NCBI RefSeq assembly: GCF_019649055.1
Contig: NW_026570221.1
Span: 372,001 to 436,000 of the forward strand
Length of the DNA: 64,000 bases
Direction of reading: 5' to 3'
Origin: Paramacrobiotus metropolitanus
Taxonomy: Eukaryota; Tardigrada; Eutardigrada; Parachela; Macrobiotidae
Shown: piece after piece, positions 12,346 to 24,326 of the stretch
Layout: the number at the start of each line of letters is the position of its first letter
How positions within the stretch are numbered: the first letter of the stretch is position 1
The notes under the pieces: model-generated
What the model was told of the DNA's origin: nothing
Databases searched by the model: none
Seen by the model: the letters and a program-made list of their open reading frames with translations, nothing else
Position numbers and translations under genes: made by a program

Positions 12346-12433
12346 TTGGGGCCGTTTCCGGCCATGTTCGGCATATCTGCCCAAAGGAAGTAAATTCCGA
12401 GCCCACCTTTCTCGCGTGACGTGTAGGAGTAAT
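12346..12433 (+). repeat. Split direct repeat B2
   Basis: Second copy of the 88-bp B repeat and the right edge of the element. The following sequence is an open frame that may continue the frame interrupted on the left side. Confidence 0.85.
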
Positions 12434-12639
12434 AGCTTGTTTGCGCGTGTTGGTTCGTTTGCTCATGAGTCAGACAAAATGTTCTCTCCTGAAAACTGGC
12501 CTAACATTGGGGTGCGTGAGTGGCTGTTTGCCCCCAAGGAGGGCCAGCAGTGTCAGTCTTGGTTTCCTGTTTAAATTTTGAATCAGTTTAAAGTAGTTTC
12601 TACTTGCGCAAGCTCATTGTTATCTGAATTGGCTATAAA

Positions 12640-13770
12640 TTTCTGAGCAGCTGAGCTTTAAATTTCGTAACACCGGTATTTGATCACTTTTCACGATATC
12701 AAATAGATTGCGCGCGCTCTTTTGATATGCAGATACTCGTACATTAATTCACAGGTACCCAGTGCAGAAACGTTCAGCGTAAGAACACTGCAATTCAATA
12801 AGGGTGAAGTTTATCTGATTACATATGATAACAATATGTGCTTTGATGATAACTACATAGCAATAAGAATGTGCTTTCGACTTCTGTAGGCACTTGAAAA
12901 TTTGATGCATTGCGGCAGGGTTCCTGGCATACAAGAATTTTGAGAGGTTTAAAGCGTTAAATGTGTGCGCTAAGCGCGGTTCATTTAGAGACTTAGAAAT
13001 TTTCCGATTGCCGGCAGTGGCAACTCGTTTAATCTGTTATCGCAAATGAATAGCGTCAGTTTCAGCGACTCCCGCGAAGTCGAGGAAATCGGTCGTAAGT
13101 CGCAGTATCACTACACCGGTGCTGACATGATTGGGAGAGGAGCTTTCGGAATTGTTAACTTAGCTAGAATTACGGAAGCGGGTGATTATTCGGGACTAGC
13201 GCTTTTAGCTGTTAAAGTGATAAATATAGGGATTAATTTCAAAGCTGCTGCCGGCCGGGAAAATTGGAGAAATCCGCAAACAGATTAAGACAATTTTTGT
13301 CTAATAATAGATTGATTTTCTATTGATAGACACCTTGAGATATGCGGCGATGTTTTCGTGATACAACAAATAACGAAAAACTCGTGGCAGATCGCAGGGT
13401 GGTTATCACCAAAGCTGGCGCGTGCCGCGTGGGCGACCGTTGAAGTAGCGATAGACTACCACCAGAAAGGTGACATTAATCAAAGAAACTGTGTCAAATA
13501 CTAGAAAATTATTTTACCATTACGGCTGCTGATCTTGAATGCGACCTTGCTTCTATTCTGAAGGATGTAGAGAAAGCCGGAAGGCTATTAAGCAGCGCAA
13601 ATTTAATCAAATTGTTAAAAAATATTGCCCAACTGGAATTTTTGCACTGGAAAGAAAATAATAGTACATGGCGATTTATAACCCGGAAATATTCTTCTAA
13701 ATAATCCCCGAACTGGCATCGAGAAGCTTTTAATTGGAGAGGCAGCCTGTAGATGATCTGGTGCAAATGC
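12640..13770 (+). pseudogene. Broken duplicate of the kinase-Kelch gene (5' region and kinase N-lobe)
   Basis: The region parallels 33455-34620. The upstream parts share blocks such as GATATCAAATAGATT and CAGCGTAAGAACACTGCAATT. The coding part from 13046 starts MNSVSFSDSREVEEIG and carries the glycine loop GRGAFGIV, as in the gene at 33959. Downstream, 13510-13770 aligns with the exon that holds the catalytic segment but has stops and frame changes in it. No Kelch part follows. It is a truncated paralogue, useful because it shows which bases the 34-kb copy gained: there the run at 34170-34173 is one A longer than here. Confidence 0.75.
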
Positions 13771-14087
13771 GGACATTATCCGAAAGTGTTTCAACACAGT
13801 CAGTCGGAACCGATTATTCAGAATCCGTTTGTGTAATCTTCTGTTTAAGGTGGTTTACTTAAACAACCGTGGAGCCGCCAAATTTTGGAGTTCTTTATAG
13901 TCACTGCATGGAATTGTGATAACGATTACTTATACACATTTTTCCTGCTGCCTGCTTTTTGAAAGCGTTGCAAGTCATTCGCTGTTTTCCATAATTATCG
14001 TTGATGATGCCGCTGATCGCTCATAAAGCATTAAAGCGGCCACGTGCTAGAAATGCAATGACGCTGTCCTTTTGTGCTAAAGCAATA

Positions 14088-14179
14088 ACACCGGTGTTAC
14101 CGCATATGTATAAGAAACTAATACGATAAGTGCACACCGGTGTTACCGCATATGTATAAGAAACTAATACGATAAGTGC
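14088..14179. repeat. 46-bp tandem duplication
   Basis: Two identical copies of a unit beginning ACACCGGTGTTACCGC and ending GATAAGTGC stand head to tail. Each contains the short palindrome ACACCGGTGT. No coding role is visible. The rest of 13771-14580 shows nothing else. Confidence 0.85.
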
Positions 14180-14581
14180 ATGCATAAGTGCCGGCCATTT
14201 TGCCACATTTCCCTTATCGTTTCATTAGATATGTAAGTTCCATCCAAATATGCATGCCATCGGTTTTATCAAGGACACCGCTTATCTTTGCGCAATAACT
14301 ATTACTAAGAAGTAAGAAGCACGTATCGTTCGTTACAGATCGGACAGTTACGGTACAGACCGTACAGTTAATTATTCAGTGCCAGACGTGTGTTAAATAG
14401 GCAGCAAGCCTGCAAAGCGCATGTTGATGAAATAAAACGTTCCATTGGCGCGATATGTCGGCTTTTTGGCGTATAAACTAGAGCATGACTTTTATCATAC
14501 ATTTTTGGCGGCCACTGCTGTTGTGTGCTGAACTTAGCACATGCATTAAACGGACTTTTATGAAACTGTGACAAATTTTAG

Positions 14582-14756
14582 GCGCATGGAATTCGGTGGA
14601 TGTGCTGCTAGATGACAACGGTCCGCTGCAACACGGCAGCGTTATGAACATCGTCGAGGATTGTCTGATTATCGACTTCCACTCTGTCGGCAAGCGGTCG
14701 GTGCTGGTGGAGCTTGGGAATGTCTTTGGTACATGCCTGGATGAATGGCTGTTCTG
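14582..14756 (+). pseudogene. Fragment of the F-box family N-terminal domain
   Basis: The frame reads AWNSVDVLLDDNG, then LQHGSVMNI, then LIIDF, then KRSVLVELGNVF, and stops at TGA after LDEWLF. This is the beginning of the domain found complete at 19021, 22177 and 60723. The start codon and first dozen residues are missing, and everything after residue 70 of the family is lost. It is a truncated copy. Confidence 0.75.
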
Positions 14757-16996
14757 ACGGCACCCAGTGGCCGTCGTACTTTAGAAAGGCTTTCGTTAAT
14801 TCAGTTTACTGAACAAACACGTAGCCGCCTCACTGACAATGAACGCTGACGACAGCTGTCGAATTTCAATCGTGTTTTTTTCAAAATACTGCGCGCTTGT
14901 GTACTTTGTTCTGTGAACAAACATCGCGCCCGGTTTATCACACAATGTTTTGCACACGCTCAGTATTTTAAATTTATGTTTTCACTAAAGTGCGAATCAA
15001 CACAGCACAAAACGTTCCGAAACAATAAGCGCTTTAGGAAGCCAATAAAAGCACAAACTGCATGGCGACAAAGGAGAGCCAGTTGGTAATGGGTCGGTGT
15101 GCTGGCGCCAGCAACGCCTCGGCCTTCCACTTGGGGAACTGTAACTCCGTATTGCATAGGTCCATGTTGCAGTAGCAGGTCACCTCCCTGGATATCGCGC
15201 TGCGTGTGGAACTCACGACGCAGCCCATGTTGGTCGGGGTGGAGACCGGCGCGCAGCCCTAGTGCTGCCAAAGGTCTGTCAAATTTTCATGTTACGTTTG
15301 AAACTTCATATTGATTGCACACGGATTGTGTTGTATACTTATACATATGCTGTTTACGAGGGTTTCCTAAGTTCCCAATGTAATGCAAACAGCGCGCTAT
15401 TATTCCAGTGCAGTGAAACACCCAGCTTGATCGTAAGATCGCAACGCACACTCATAAAGTGGCGTTGCATGGTTCCAAAATCCATAATTTCCGTCTGGTT
15501 CGCCCGAATGAAATATTTTATCAGTTTATGTCATCCCCCGTGTTATATATGTTATAGCAGCCTCCTCCTCTGCACAAGTTCCCCCAGAACTTGTGTCCTA
15601 AAAGGCTAAGTTATCTGGTTCACATTTTTTGAAGGCGTGCCATTACGTTTGCTGATTTTTTCGCGATTTTTGCTCATTATCCGCGCAATTTGCGGCTTTC
15701 ACATGCAAAAAGCTTAAAAACCCGGTATTTTCTCGTGTTTTTTCTGACTATGTTGCAGATTCGCTTTGTTTTTGGAGGAACAATCAACGACAAAATCTAC
15801 ACTATCACTGTCCGCAATACAGCCCCCCTCCCGTTCAGTGTCACCTAGCGAAGGCAAAAAATTTGGTAACCTCGGGGCACTAATTAGTAATATACGGTAT
15901 CTATGCAGCATGCACTAGCAGGTTGCCATGTACTATCTGTATGCCAGCAAAACTTTGGAATGCTTTACATGCAAACTCTATGGAACATATCTGCATAGTG
16001 CGTACAGTGATACAGATACAATTACTGACTTTTTATTTATGTTTACTCAGCGACATAACAGTCGATACAATATTAACTACGACAACGAACTACAGAAGTA
16101 AGTGGCAAGTGCCACCGCTTGCAGTTTGGACCGAGTCTGGCTCAGTGGCCAGGTCATATTTTTCGACAGGGAGTTTCTTTGCACTGGGATTTCAGCACCC
16201 TTTTTCTCAGCGTTGAGATACCTTTGTACCTACAGTAGTGGACAGCACGCACGTTACCTTCATTGCCATCCAATATAATCTTGCTGGATTGCGGCATGCA
16301 CGCTTCGCCCAGTGAGCATTCTTTCACTCCGTACCAGGCGGATCCGAATCCGACAACAAATTCTTCAAGTAATAGTGGCATTTCAGAGCGGTAGCTTCAG
16401 TGCCTGCAGTGAAAAGGTTTCCTGCGTGTCCCGATATCTTGGTAACGTTTACCTAAATAATTTCATTCGCACAAAGATTATTATGTTCTTCATTTAGAAG
16501 GAACTTTTAGCTCCGTAATACGAGTATCAGTCTAACTTTCTGCAGAGACTTAAATCAAAATTATCAAGCCGCCACGAGTAGTCAATGAAAAAAGAATAAC
16601 AATTTATGGATCACACCGTATTACAATACTTACCGGAAAAGGCAAAACAGCGAGTATAAAAACGGTAAGCCGCGGCATTTTTTTCGTAGGGCACATTAGT
16701 ACTCTCTTAGCGCATTTGCAACGCTAAGCCGTAAAGAATTTTGCGAAACACACAATAAATGCAGGAAATACGCGCATTTTATCATTAGTTCTGGATTATA
16801 AATCCACGGCAGTGCCTAAGACAGGCAGGCTGTTTTTATAGTCCTGTAATTTTTTGCGCATGGCCACAAAAAAATGCTTAAACCTGCTGCCTGGCTGTTA
16901 AGTACGTCTGTTAAGTACGTCTATAGTCGACAGATCTGCTGGTTATTTTCAGGAGAGATTATTATGTGGTTACTGCTCTCGATCGATACGCTGAAA
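14757..16996. other. No gene recognised
   Basis: A stretch at 15062-15259 is open on the plus strand except for one in-frame TAG, and is GC-richer than its surroundings. It could be a relic coding exon, but I recognise nothing in it. The remainder is AT-rich and featureless. Confidence 0.35.
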
Positions 16997-17624
16997 GTTG
17001 AATGCCGGCATGCTTTAGCATCTACGCTGTGCAACAGTGTTTTGTTTTGCCCTATCAGTAGCACATTGAGCAGACCAGTCAGTCATCCCTGTTTTCGTAT
17101 GGCGCATTAGAAAGTGCAGCTTAAGTCAATGCTGGGAATCTGGTGCAATGGAGGGAAGCTGCATTTTTTCAGATAACGTTTTGTTATAATTATTATCATT
17201 CCCCACTGAAGCCGCCTTCACTGTGAATGAGGATGGTTTTACGATACACTGATGCATGACGAGCATATTTTATGGACTGCTTGTATAGCTTAATTGGACA
17301 TATCTCAGCCATCGGCTTAATGTTGCCGGATGTTGGACTCACGGGTGGCGTCAGGAGAGTTTACACAAATTATTTTGGTTTTAAAAGGAGATAAAAGCAG
17401 CATTGCATACAAGTATTGCAGAAAATGATATAAAATCAATGTTGCAGTATGAGATAAAATCAGTATAAAAACCAGTATTGATTCCCAGCATTGACTTAAG
17501 CTGCACTATATAGGGCGCCATAGGAAAACAGGGATAACTGACTGGTCTGCTCAATATGCTACTGATAGGGCAAAACAAAATGCTATTGTACAGTGCAGAT
17601 GCTAACTGCATGCTGGCATTCAAC
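16997..17624. repeat. Inverted repeat, 144-bp arms, 339-bp spacer
   Basis: 16997-17140 and 17480-17624 are reverse complements with scattered differences and a few single-base gaps. The outer edges are GTTGAATGCC / GGCATTCAAC and the inner edges GCTGGGAATC / GATTCCCAGC. There is no coding content in the spacer. This is a foldback or MITE-like structure; I did not find an obvious target duplication. Confidence 0.75.
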
Positions 17625-19020
17625 AATAAAGTATTGCAGGAAAGTGTGGGAGTGCGCGAAAACCAAACCAAAATGTTTTATTTTATGTATACTAAACTGA
17701 TACCTTGAACATACTGTATGTACAAGCCTTATCCCTTATTGTTCTAATCGAAGCTGGAATGTTGGGCACGTACAGAAGCTTCAGATATCCACAAGGACAC
17801 ACGTGGCAGTCATTTATTCATCAAACCACAATTAGTATTATGTTGGAGTATTTTATGATTGACGTAATGAATCATGAATGCTGTGCTTTAGTGGCAGTGT
17901 TACATGAACGACCGTTGTTTTCGATAATGGTAGTCGAGGTCATTGTCTATAGCTCCACACTTCGCATGATGTCAGTCTGCTTGCTATAAGGCAACATACG
18001 GTGTAATAACGTTGGTAAACAGCAGATGATGTTACGAAAGTGCATTTTGAAATATGTGCAATTTCTCGGTCGTGGCATTTGCTCAGCAGATGCAGGAAAC
18101 TGGCTACTAGCGTGCCTTTGCGTTAAGCAAACACAACAGTTCCGTCGGGCAATTTTTATGTCAACAACAACATTGCGCTCAGCATGTAGGTTTCCTTAAA
18201 ATGGTGCGCACGTACGCTGCTTTTTCACTCAAGCGTTGCATTGCGGATATTAAATTGCGGTTAGATACCGCAATGAGTAATCCGACATTCGCTGTAATTC
18301 TATTTTATCTTTGATAACGCTTATGACTGATCGCCGCATGCAAAGCTGCACCTGCGTGCTAAGCAATTCTCAATCAGTGGAATGACTGTTCAATCATTGA
18401 ACATTGAACTTCAATGCGCTACTAAACCGCGCAAATCGGAGTAATATACAGTATAAACAAATACCGGTACCTGCAACCAACAGTGCAAACACTTACAAAC
18501 ACTGAGTTTAGCTCTACGTATTAGCAAACTGTTTTCTGGGTTCTTAAGAAAGTTGCTGAATTTGTGGGGTGAAAAGTGTTCTGTTTCTGGAATGAATGAA
18601 GCACGTACAAGCCCGTCCGGATGATGAGCACGATAGAGAACAGCGAAAAATGTAAATTCATGGATTACGCCAAACAAGATACTACGCAACACCACGCTTA
18701 ACTGTTCAACCACGTAACATGCCTTTGGCTGGCTGGTGGCCTGGTGCACGCCATATATTTCAATGCAAATAATCGTAGTTGCCTGCGGAAGGTGACCAGA
18801 AAACGGTGGGTGCAGTAAGGGACAATCTAACTGCGGAGCGCATTTACGCATTGTGGCAAACGTAGTGTAGTGGCCATCGTGCTAAGCGCTAACATCGCGC
18901 TTAATATGGGTTAGCTGTACCTTTACGTGCTCATTACCCGGACGGGCTTGTAGTCAGATAAGTTGTCCTAAGACTTAAACTCAAATTGAATCCGTTGGCG
19001 GTGATCAATCTAGAGCGGAA
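17625..19020. other. No gene recognised
   Basis: A minus-strand frame at 18411-18851 is open for 146 codons but has no motif and no splice-site support, so I do not call it. The last 100 bases before 19021 should contain the promoter of the F-box family gene; I see no clear TATA box. Confidence 0.35.
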
Positions 19021-21114
19021 ATGCACTTGTACGAAACAACTGAGCGAAAACTGCGGGCATGGAATTCGGTAGATGCGTTGCTGGATAAACACGGTCCACT
19101 GCAACACGGAAGCGTTATCAACGTAAGGGACAGCGGCTTGATCATTGACTTTTACTGTGCCGGTCAGCGGTCGATGCTGGTGAAATTCGGGAAGGTCTTT
19201 GCCTCGTGGATCGACCAAAAGTGTTTGTGGTTGGACTCGCGCTTCCCCATATCATGGACAAATTCCTACTGCCCTCCGTCCGCGGAATCCGACAAACCGG
19301 ATGTGCAGGTGCTGTTGCGTGTCCACCCTGACGGTCCGTGGCTGTGGCATCCCGGGAAACTGCTCATGTGCAATTTCGTCGAGGTCTATGAATACGTCTT
19401 TGTGGCAGTGCAGTTGGGCGGAACTACGGTTCACGAATTGGTTCGTCTGTCGCAGGTACGCTTTCCCCCGTCCGAAGACGAGATGCGACGACGGATCATT
19501 CAAGCCGGTGAGTTCGTTATGCGCACCGTGGATCTGCCGGACGGATACTGGCAGTTTATTTACACGCCGGAGTTAACGGCGGCGTTTTGTCAGCTAATCG
19601 ATGACATGTACCATGCACGGTGCCTTTTAGTATTCAGCAATTTGATTCACTATTTGCAACGCACGAACGGGTTCGCGATTCCAGACAAGCGTCATCTCGT
19701 ACGTGCACCTAAATGCAGTGTGCCTCTTCTGCTTATTTTCATTTTCACAATAGGGAAATGACTCCAGTAATAATAAATAATTGTAATAACAATACAAAAC
19801 AATAAATAAAAAGATAAATAATGACAAGTAAATAAAAAAAGTTATGATAATAATTTCTACAATAAATAATATCCCTCCAGTAATAATAAATAAGGGTCCT
19901 AAAGATAATAATAGGTAGTGCACTTCCTGCCCGGTCCATATGTCGGTTCCGTTCCGTCGCGGAAATAGTACTGGTAGTGACAAGGGAACTTGTACTGGTT
20001 ATGGTCGTAGTATTTCTAATTTTCTACTATGCAGAGTCACGCTTTCCTTTTTCAAAGTTGTTTCTAGGTTAGTTCTTAAGCTTTTCTTGGATTGTTTTGG
20101 TTCTTTGAGATTTCTTTGAGTTTAATTTTTTTAAGTATTTTAATTTTTAGTTATCTATGTTTTTCTTTCTTAATTTTCCGCTTTTTTTGTTCTTAGGTTG
20201 ATGAACTATCTCAGAGTCATAAGCTTCTTAAGTTTCTTGTTTTTAAATTCTCTATCTACTTTGGATCTTGCTTTCTGTTTAGAAATTTATTTCTACGTGT
20301 TCTTAATAAAGTTTCATACGCTAAAAAAGAAACAGCGATCGCCAGAAATGCCGTGAAAAGTGAGATCTAAGTAAAATGAAGTTCTGTACAATAGCTGGAT
20401 TCCTTAATCCAAGCGGAATATTTTGCCAAGCATTACGTGAAATGCGGTCGAGACTATCTGCGCTTCTGGAACCCCGCGCACATAAAAACCAACGAAGAAA
20501 CGCCGCTTATGCAAGAGGAACGTTGCTTTCCGTTGCCACGCCTGCTGCTAGTTGAGATCTTTCAGTCCCTCGATACCATCGGACGCCAGCGGTGTCGACG
20601 TACCTGCCACCGGTGGGAGGTCATTCTTACGTCAAATGAGGCTTGCCGCGATGTCCGGGTGTCGTTTGGCCGCACCGATTTCACGTCTCGGTGGTTGGAC
20701 CACGATTTAGCGCCCTATGCAGTGTACAGCTGCGTCCTTAAACACGTGACACCGGCAACGTGCGCTATCTGCTTCCTTGACCACGATGATGGTTGGCAAC
20801 CGAATCAGGATTGGAGAACCGGCGTGCTTGACTGTTTGCAGCAGGTGCTGGGTGGGGTTGGGCGTCGCATCCAACGACTGGTCTTCTTTCGGTTTCATAT
20901 CCACGTGCACGGCACTAGCAAGCCTCTGATGGAATGCTTTGAAGAGATGACCCAAAATTACGATGCGCTGGCGTCATGTTGTGAAAAAATTATCCATAAA
21001 GACGTCGTGTTGACAAGCGAGCACGCGGAATCACGTATCGTGTACGCCGTTATCCCACTGAACGCAAGCGAAATGGTGATGGTGCAAAAGCGGAATGTTT
21101 TGGGAAACATGTAG
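19021..21114 (+). CDS. F-box family protein, two exons, 453 aa (copy 1)
   Basis: Exon 1 (19021-19698) codes for a 226-residue N-terminal domain with the family signature WNSVDALL, LQHGSVINV, LIIDF, QRSMLV and GKVFASW. Exon 2 (20431-21114) begins HYVKCGRDY and contains an F-box: LPRLLLVEIFQSLDTIG followed by RRTCHRW. The donor is CTC|GTACGTG, at the same place as in the copy at 60723, and the acceptor TTTTGCCAAG keeps phase 0. F-box proteins recruit substrates to SCF ubiquitin ligases; the N-terminal domain is unknown to me and could be the substrate-binding part. The C-terminus is shorter than in the 60-kb copy, which has one further exon, so this copy may be truncated. I propose one gene where two separate frames might otherwise be called. 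Confidence 0.65.
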
Positions 21115-22176
21115 AAGGTCTGCTGGGAAGCGATTGTTCATAAAACAAATAAATATTAAAAAATGTAACTCAAAGCGGCAAAAGCGCCTTCGCGATTGTT
21201 AACGTACTTTACCGTAAAATCGTGTACATTTTTAGAAGCGAATGTTGTTAAAATAAAGTTTCGATTGATGCGCCATGCAGTGCTTTTTTTCCATAATGAG
21301 TGCCTGCTGTTTCGGAACGCAATGAAGTAGTTGGATGACTCACAAAATTATCGTATTCTCCGCCCGGTGCCGCACAATTTTTATTAGATGGTTATTAATT
21401 TTAGACTATCAAAATATTGATCTCCTATTGCGTATTCAGTCAATTTACCAATTAGCACCAGAGTTTGTGAGATTTTTTGTACACTTTATGGATTGTCATG
21501 CTTTTCTGGCGGGGCTGGAAATAAGGTCTCAATGCGTTTCCTGCATGTTCAGCCTTGCATTAGATAAGCTGAAGAATTGACACGCGGTGCGTTGATTATT
21601 AATTAATTCTGATATGTCTTATCTTTGCACTATAATAGTATTATTCAGCGAAATCAGCGATATCTCTCTTAGCAGCTAGTGCAGCCATTTAATTAAGCAC
21701 AGAAATTCGAGCGTGACATCATACCTGAATGCAACTGCAGCATCGGTAAGAATTTGCGTGATAGGTAGCAGCTTTTCATGACACAAGTTGGAATTTACCA
21801 GAGTAAATGTTTTAATTACCGCTTTTCTTGACGTATTTTTGTACTATCTGTGTCTGCTTCGGGCGCACCTGCTCGCCTTCGCTACTTCTTTTTCCACTCA
21901 ATCCGGCATTAGGATATGCATATAATATAAAATTTGGCATTCACTTTTATCTGTTACTGTTATCGTATCGCAAGCTTATTTCTTTTACTGCAGCTCGTGT
22001 AACTACCGAGTAGCGGAACGATTGTTCAGTACGCTATAAATCGCAATCGCGAAAGAAGAACACACGAATACCGACTTTGCTCTATTTAATGGCAGGTTGA
22101 ATATTTTTTCTTATGTGCAAAATAGTATAAATAAATTTTTCCTATGTGTAAAGTAGTTTAACTGGCAGCTGAAGCA
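21115..22176. other. Intergenic region between two F-box family copies
   Basis: AT-rich with no recognisable gene. AATAAA-type polyadenylation signals for the upstream gene are present near 21150 and 21250. Confidence 0.4.
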
Positions 22177-24280
22177 ATGCACTTTTACGAAACTACCGAA
22201 CGGAAATTAAGAGCATGGAATTCGGTTGATGTAATGCTGGATGACAGCGGTAAGCTGCAGCACGGCAGTGTTATTAACGTAGAGGATACCAATTTGGTGA
22301 TCGACTTCCACTGTTCCGGCCAGCGATCGGTGCGAGTCAAACTCGGAAAGATCTTCGCGTCGTGGCTCGATAGAAAACGGCTCCACTGGGACTGGCGTTT
22401 TCCCAAATCCTGGAAGGATTCTTACTGCCCACCACCAGCGGGAGCTGACAAACTGGATGTACAGGTGCTGCTGCGTGACCGCCCAGACAGTGCTTGGCTG
22501 TGGCATCCCGGGAAACTGGTCATGTACGATTTCGTAGAGGACCATGATTACGCCTTCGTAGAAGTGGAGTTAAGCGGTACTAGGGTTCGCAAAGTAGTGA
22601 GACAGTCGCAAATACGCTTTCCCCCGTCCGACAGGGAAATGCAGCGGCGGATCATTGGACCCGGCGATTTTGTCATCCGTTCCGTTCAAGCGCCCGACCA
22701 GTACTGGAAGTGTTCTACGCCTGCTTTAGAGGCGGCGTTTTGCCAACAAATCTATGACACGTACGATGCGCGATGCCTGGTTTTATCTACTGAAGGGATT
22801 GTGTACTTGCAGCGCAGCGCGGATATTGCGAGTCAAGGGAGTTATTGTCTCGCAAGTTTTCTTCTGAGGAACCCGCGTCTAGTGCAGTATTTTTGTTTTG
22901 TTGAAAAATAAAATAGGTATTAAAACTGAACTAAATTACGCTTTATATACGGTTAAGCAATATCGGGTTCTCATATCACAGTCACTTTAATCAAACGCTT
23001 CTGTGCAATCAGTTTCCTATGTGTTGTGACCCGCATAAATGTGCAGTTCTTGGTTTGAAGTATGGTAACTTCGCTCAAGAATTTCAAGGCACAAACTGCA
23101 ACCGCGATTACTGAATTATAAACATCCTCCGCCCCCCCCCACCCCTAATTGGAGCCCTTCTCGAGGTGTTCCGAAAAATATACGCCCATGGCTTTTATGT
23201 AATTCGATAATTACCGTATCCGTAAAAAGCAAAATCAATCATATCATCAAAAAATAATTAATATCACCATACCATAAAGCAATATCATCAAAAGACGCAA
23301 AATGTATCCCAGATAGAAGCTGATAACTCTTAAATGAAACCAGATAGAAGCTGATAACTCTTAAATGAAACCTGTAACTCTAAGTGACCAAATATTTATA
23401 GTAAATAGCTGAAGACCGAAGTGACCGATTTTGGAGGAAGAACTGCAATACCCTCAGCTCAATTGCGAAGTTTCCTATCCGTACCTTCAAAACACACCTT
23501 GAAATTCCTGATTATGTTTGAATCGAATTTTGTAGGAGGATTTCTTAGTCCCATCTGAAACTCGTGTTCAGCAGTACGTAAAATGTGGACAAGAATACCG
23601 ATGCAGCTGGAATCCAGTGGCCATACCCACGTCGGAGCAGCCGAATGCAACCGACCGACCCGGAATGCCGCTGGATCGAATACTTGTGGTGGAGATCTTC
23701 CAGTCACTAGACACCATCGGACGTCTGAGGTGTCGACGCACGTGCCACGCATGGGAGCCTATTCTGATGTCAGCGGAAGTGTGCAACGAGATGCGCGTGT
23801 CGTTTCACCGGAGTGTTTTCACATCACTGTGGTTGTATCAGGACTTGGCGCATTACGCAGTGTACAGCTGCGTGTTTAAACACATCTACTCAACGACGCA
23901 TACCCTCTGCTTCCTGGATTATGACAAAGATTGGTGGGAGACTCAAGCATCGAGTTTCGGCGTACTTGACTGTGTGCAGCAAGTACTGAGTGTGGAAGGC
24001 CAACGGATCCAGCGCATGGTTTTCTGTCGGCGTCGCATCCATTTGCGTAGTTCTAGCTAGCCCCTCATGGAATGCTTTAAAGAGATAGCTCGAGGTGCAC
24101 TTGCGTCATGTTGTGACACAATTATCTTTAACGTTAACGGCGAACGAGCTGGGACCGTCACGTATTGCGCGCGCAGTAATTCCGCTGAATTTGTGCGGTG
24201 TGGTGCAATTGTCGGATGTTTTAGAGGATCCTATGGAACGTGGGTTGGATACGGTTACCACTGGGAAACGTTCCGAACGT
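22177..24280 (+). pseudogene. F-box family protein, copy 2, with premature stop
   Basis: Exon 1 (22177-22851) is intact for 225 residues and closely resembles copy 1 (WNSVDVML, LQHGSVINV, LVIDF, GKIFASWLD). The conserved donor position reads CTC|GCAAGT, a GC-type donor. Exon 2 starts at 23572 after TGTTCAG with QYVKCGQEY, keeps phase 0, and contains the F-box (ILVVEIFQSLDTIG, RRTCHAW). A TAG at 24058-24060 interrupts it just before PLMECF, which is the normal continuation in the paralogues, and the frame shifts again about 90 bases later. Copy 2 therefore looks inactivated in its C-terminal half, while the N-terminal domain could still be made. Confidence 0.65.
23308..23370. repeat. 31-bp tandem duplication in the intron of copy 2
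   Basis: The segment CCAGATAGAAGCTGATAACT...AAATGAAA occurs twice in a row. It lies inside the putative intron and has no coding effect. Confidence 0.75.
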
Positions 24281-24326
24281 AACACTAAGCGGTAGAATTT
24301 TATTAGCGATTTTTCCTCCATTTATC

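Larger units (their letters stand above)
10031..12433 (+). mobile_element. Ngaro/PAT-like tyrosine-recombinase retroelement, non-autonomous (A1-gag-B1-A2-B2)
   Basis: A 154-bp direct repeat occurs at 10031-10184 (A1) and 12156-12309 (A2), and an 88-bp direct repeat at 12064-12151 (B1) and 12346-12433 (B2). All copies are nearly identical. The order A1-coding-B1-A2-B2 is the split-direct-repeat layout of PAT/Ngaro-type elements of the DIRS order, which replicate through a circle closed by a tyrosine recombinase. The only coding region is a gag-like gene. No reverse transcriptase, RNase H or recombinase fits into 11.4-12.06 kb. At 2.4 kb it is therefore a non-autonomous, deletion-derived copy needing enzymes from elsewhere. 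High repeat identity suggests recent activity. Confidence 0.8.

Noticed and set aside
18411-18851. 146-codon minus-strand frame
   Set aside because: No motif, no splice signals, no related sequence in the window.
19021-21114. Calling the N-terminal domain and the F-box frame as two separate genes
   Set aside because: Donor and acceptor positions and phase agree in three copies, so one spliced gene is the better model.
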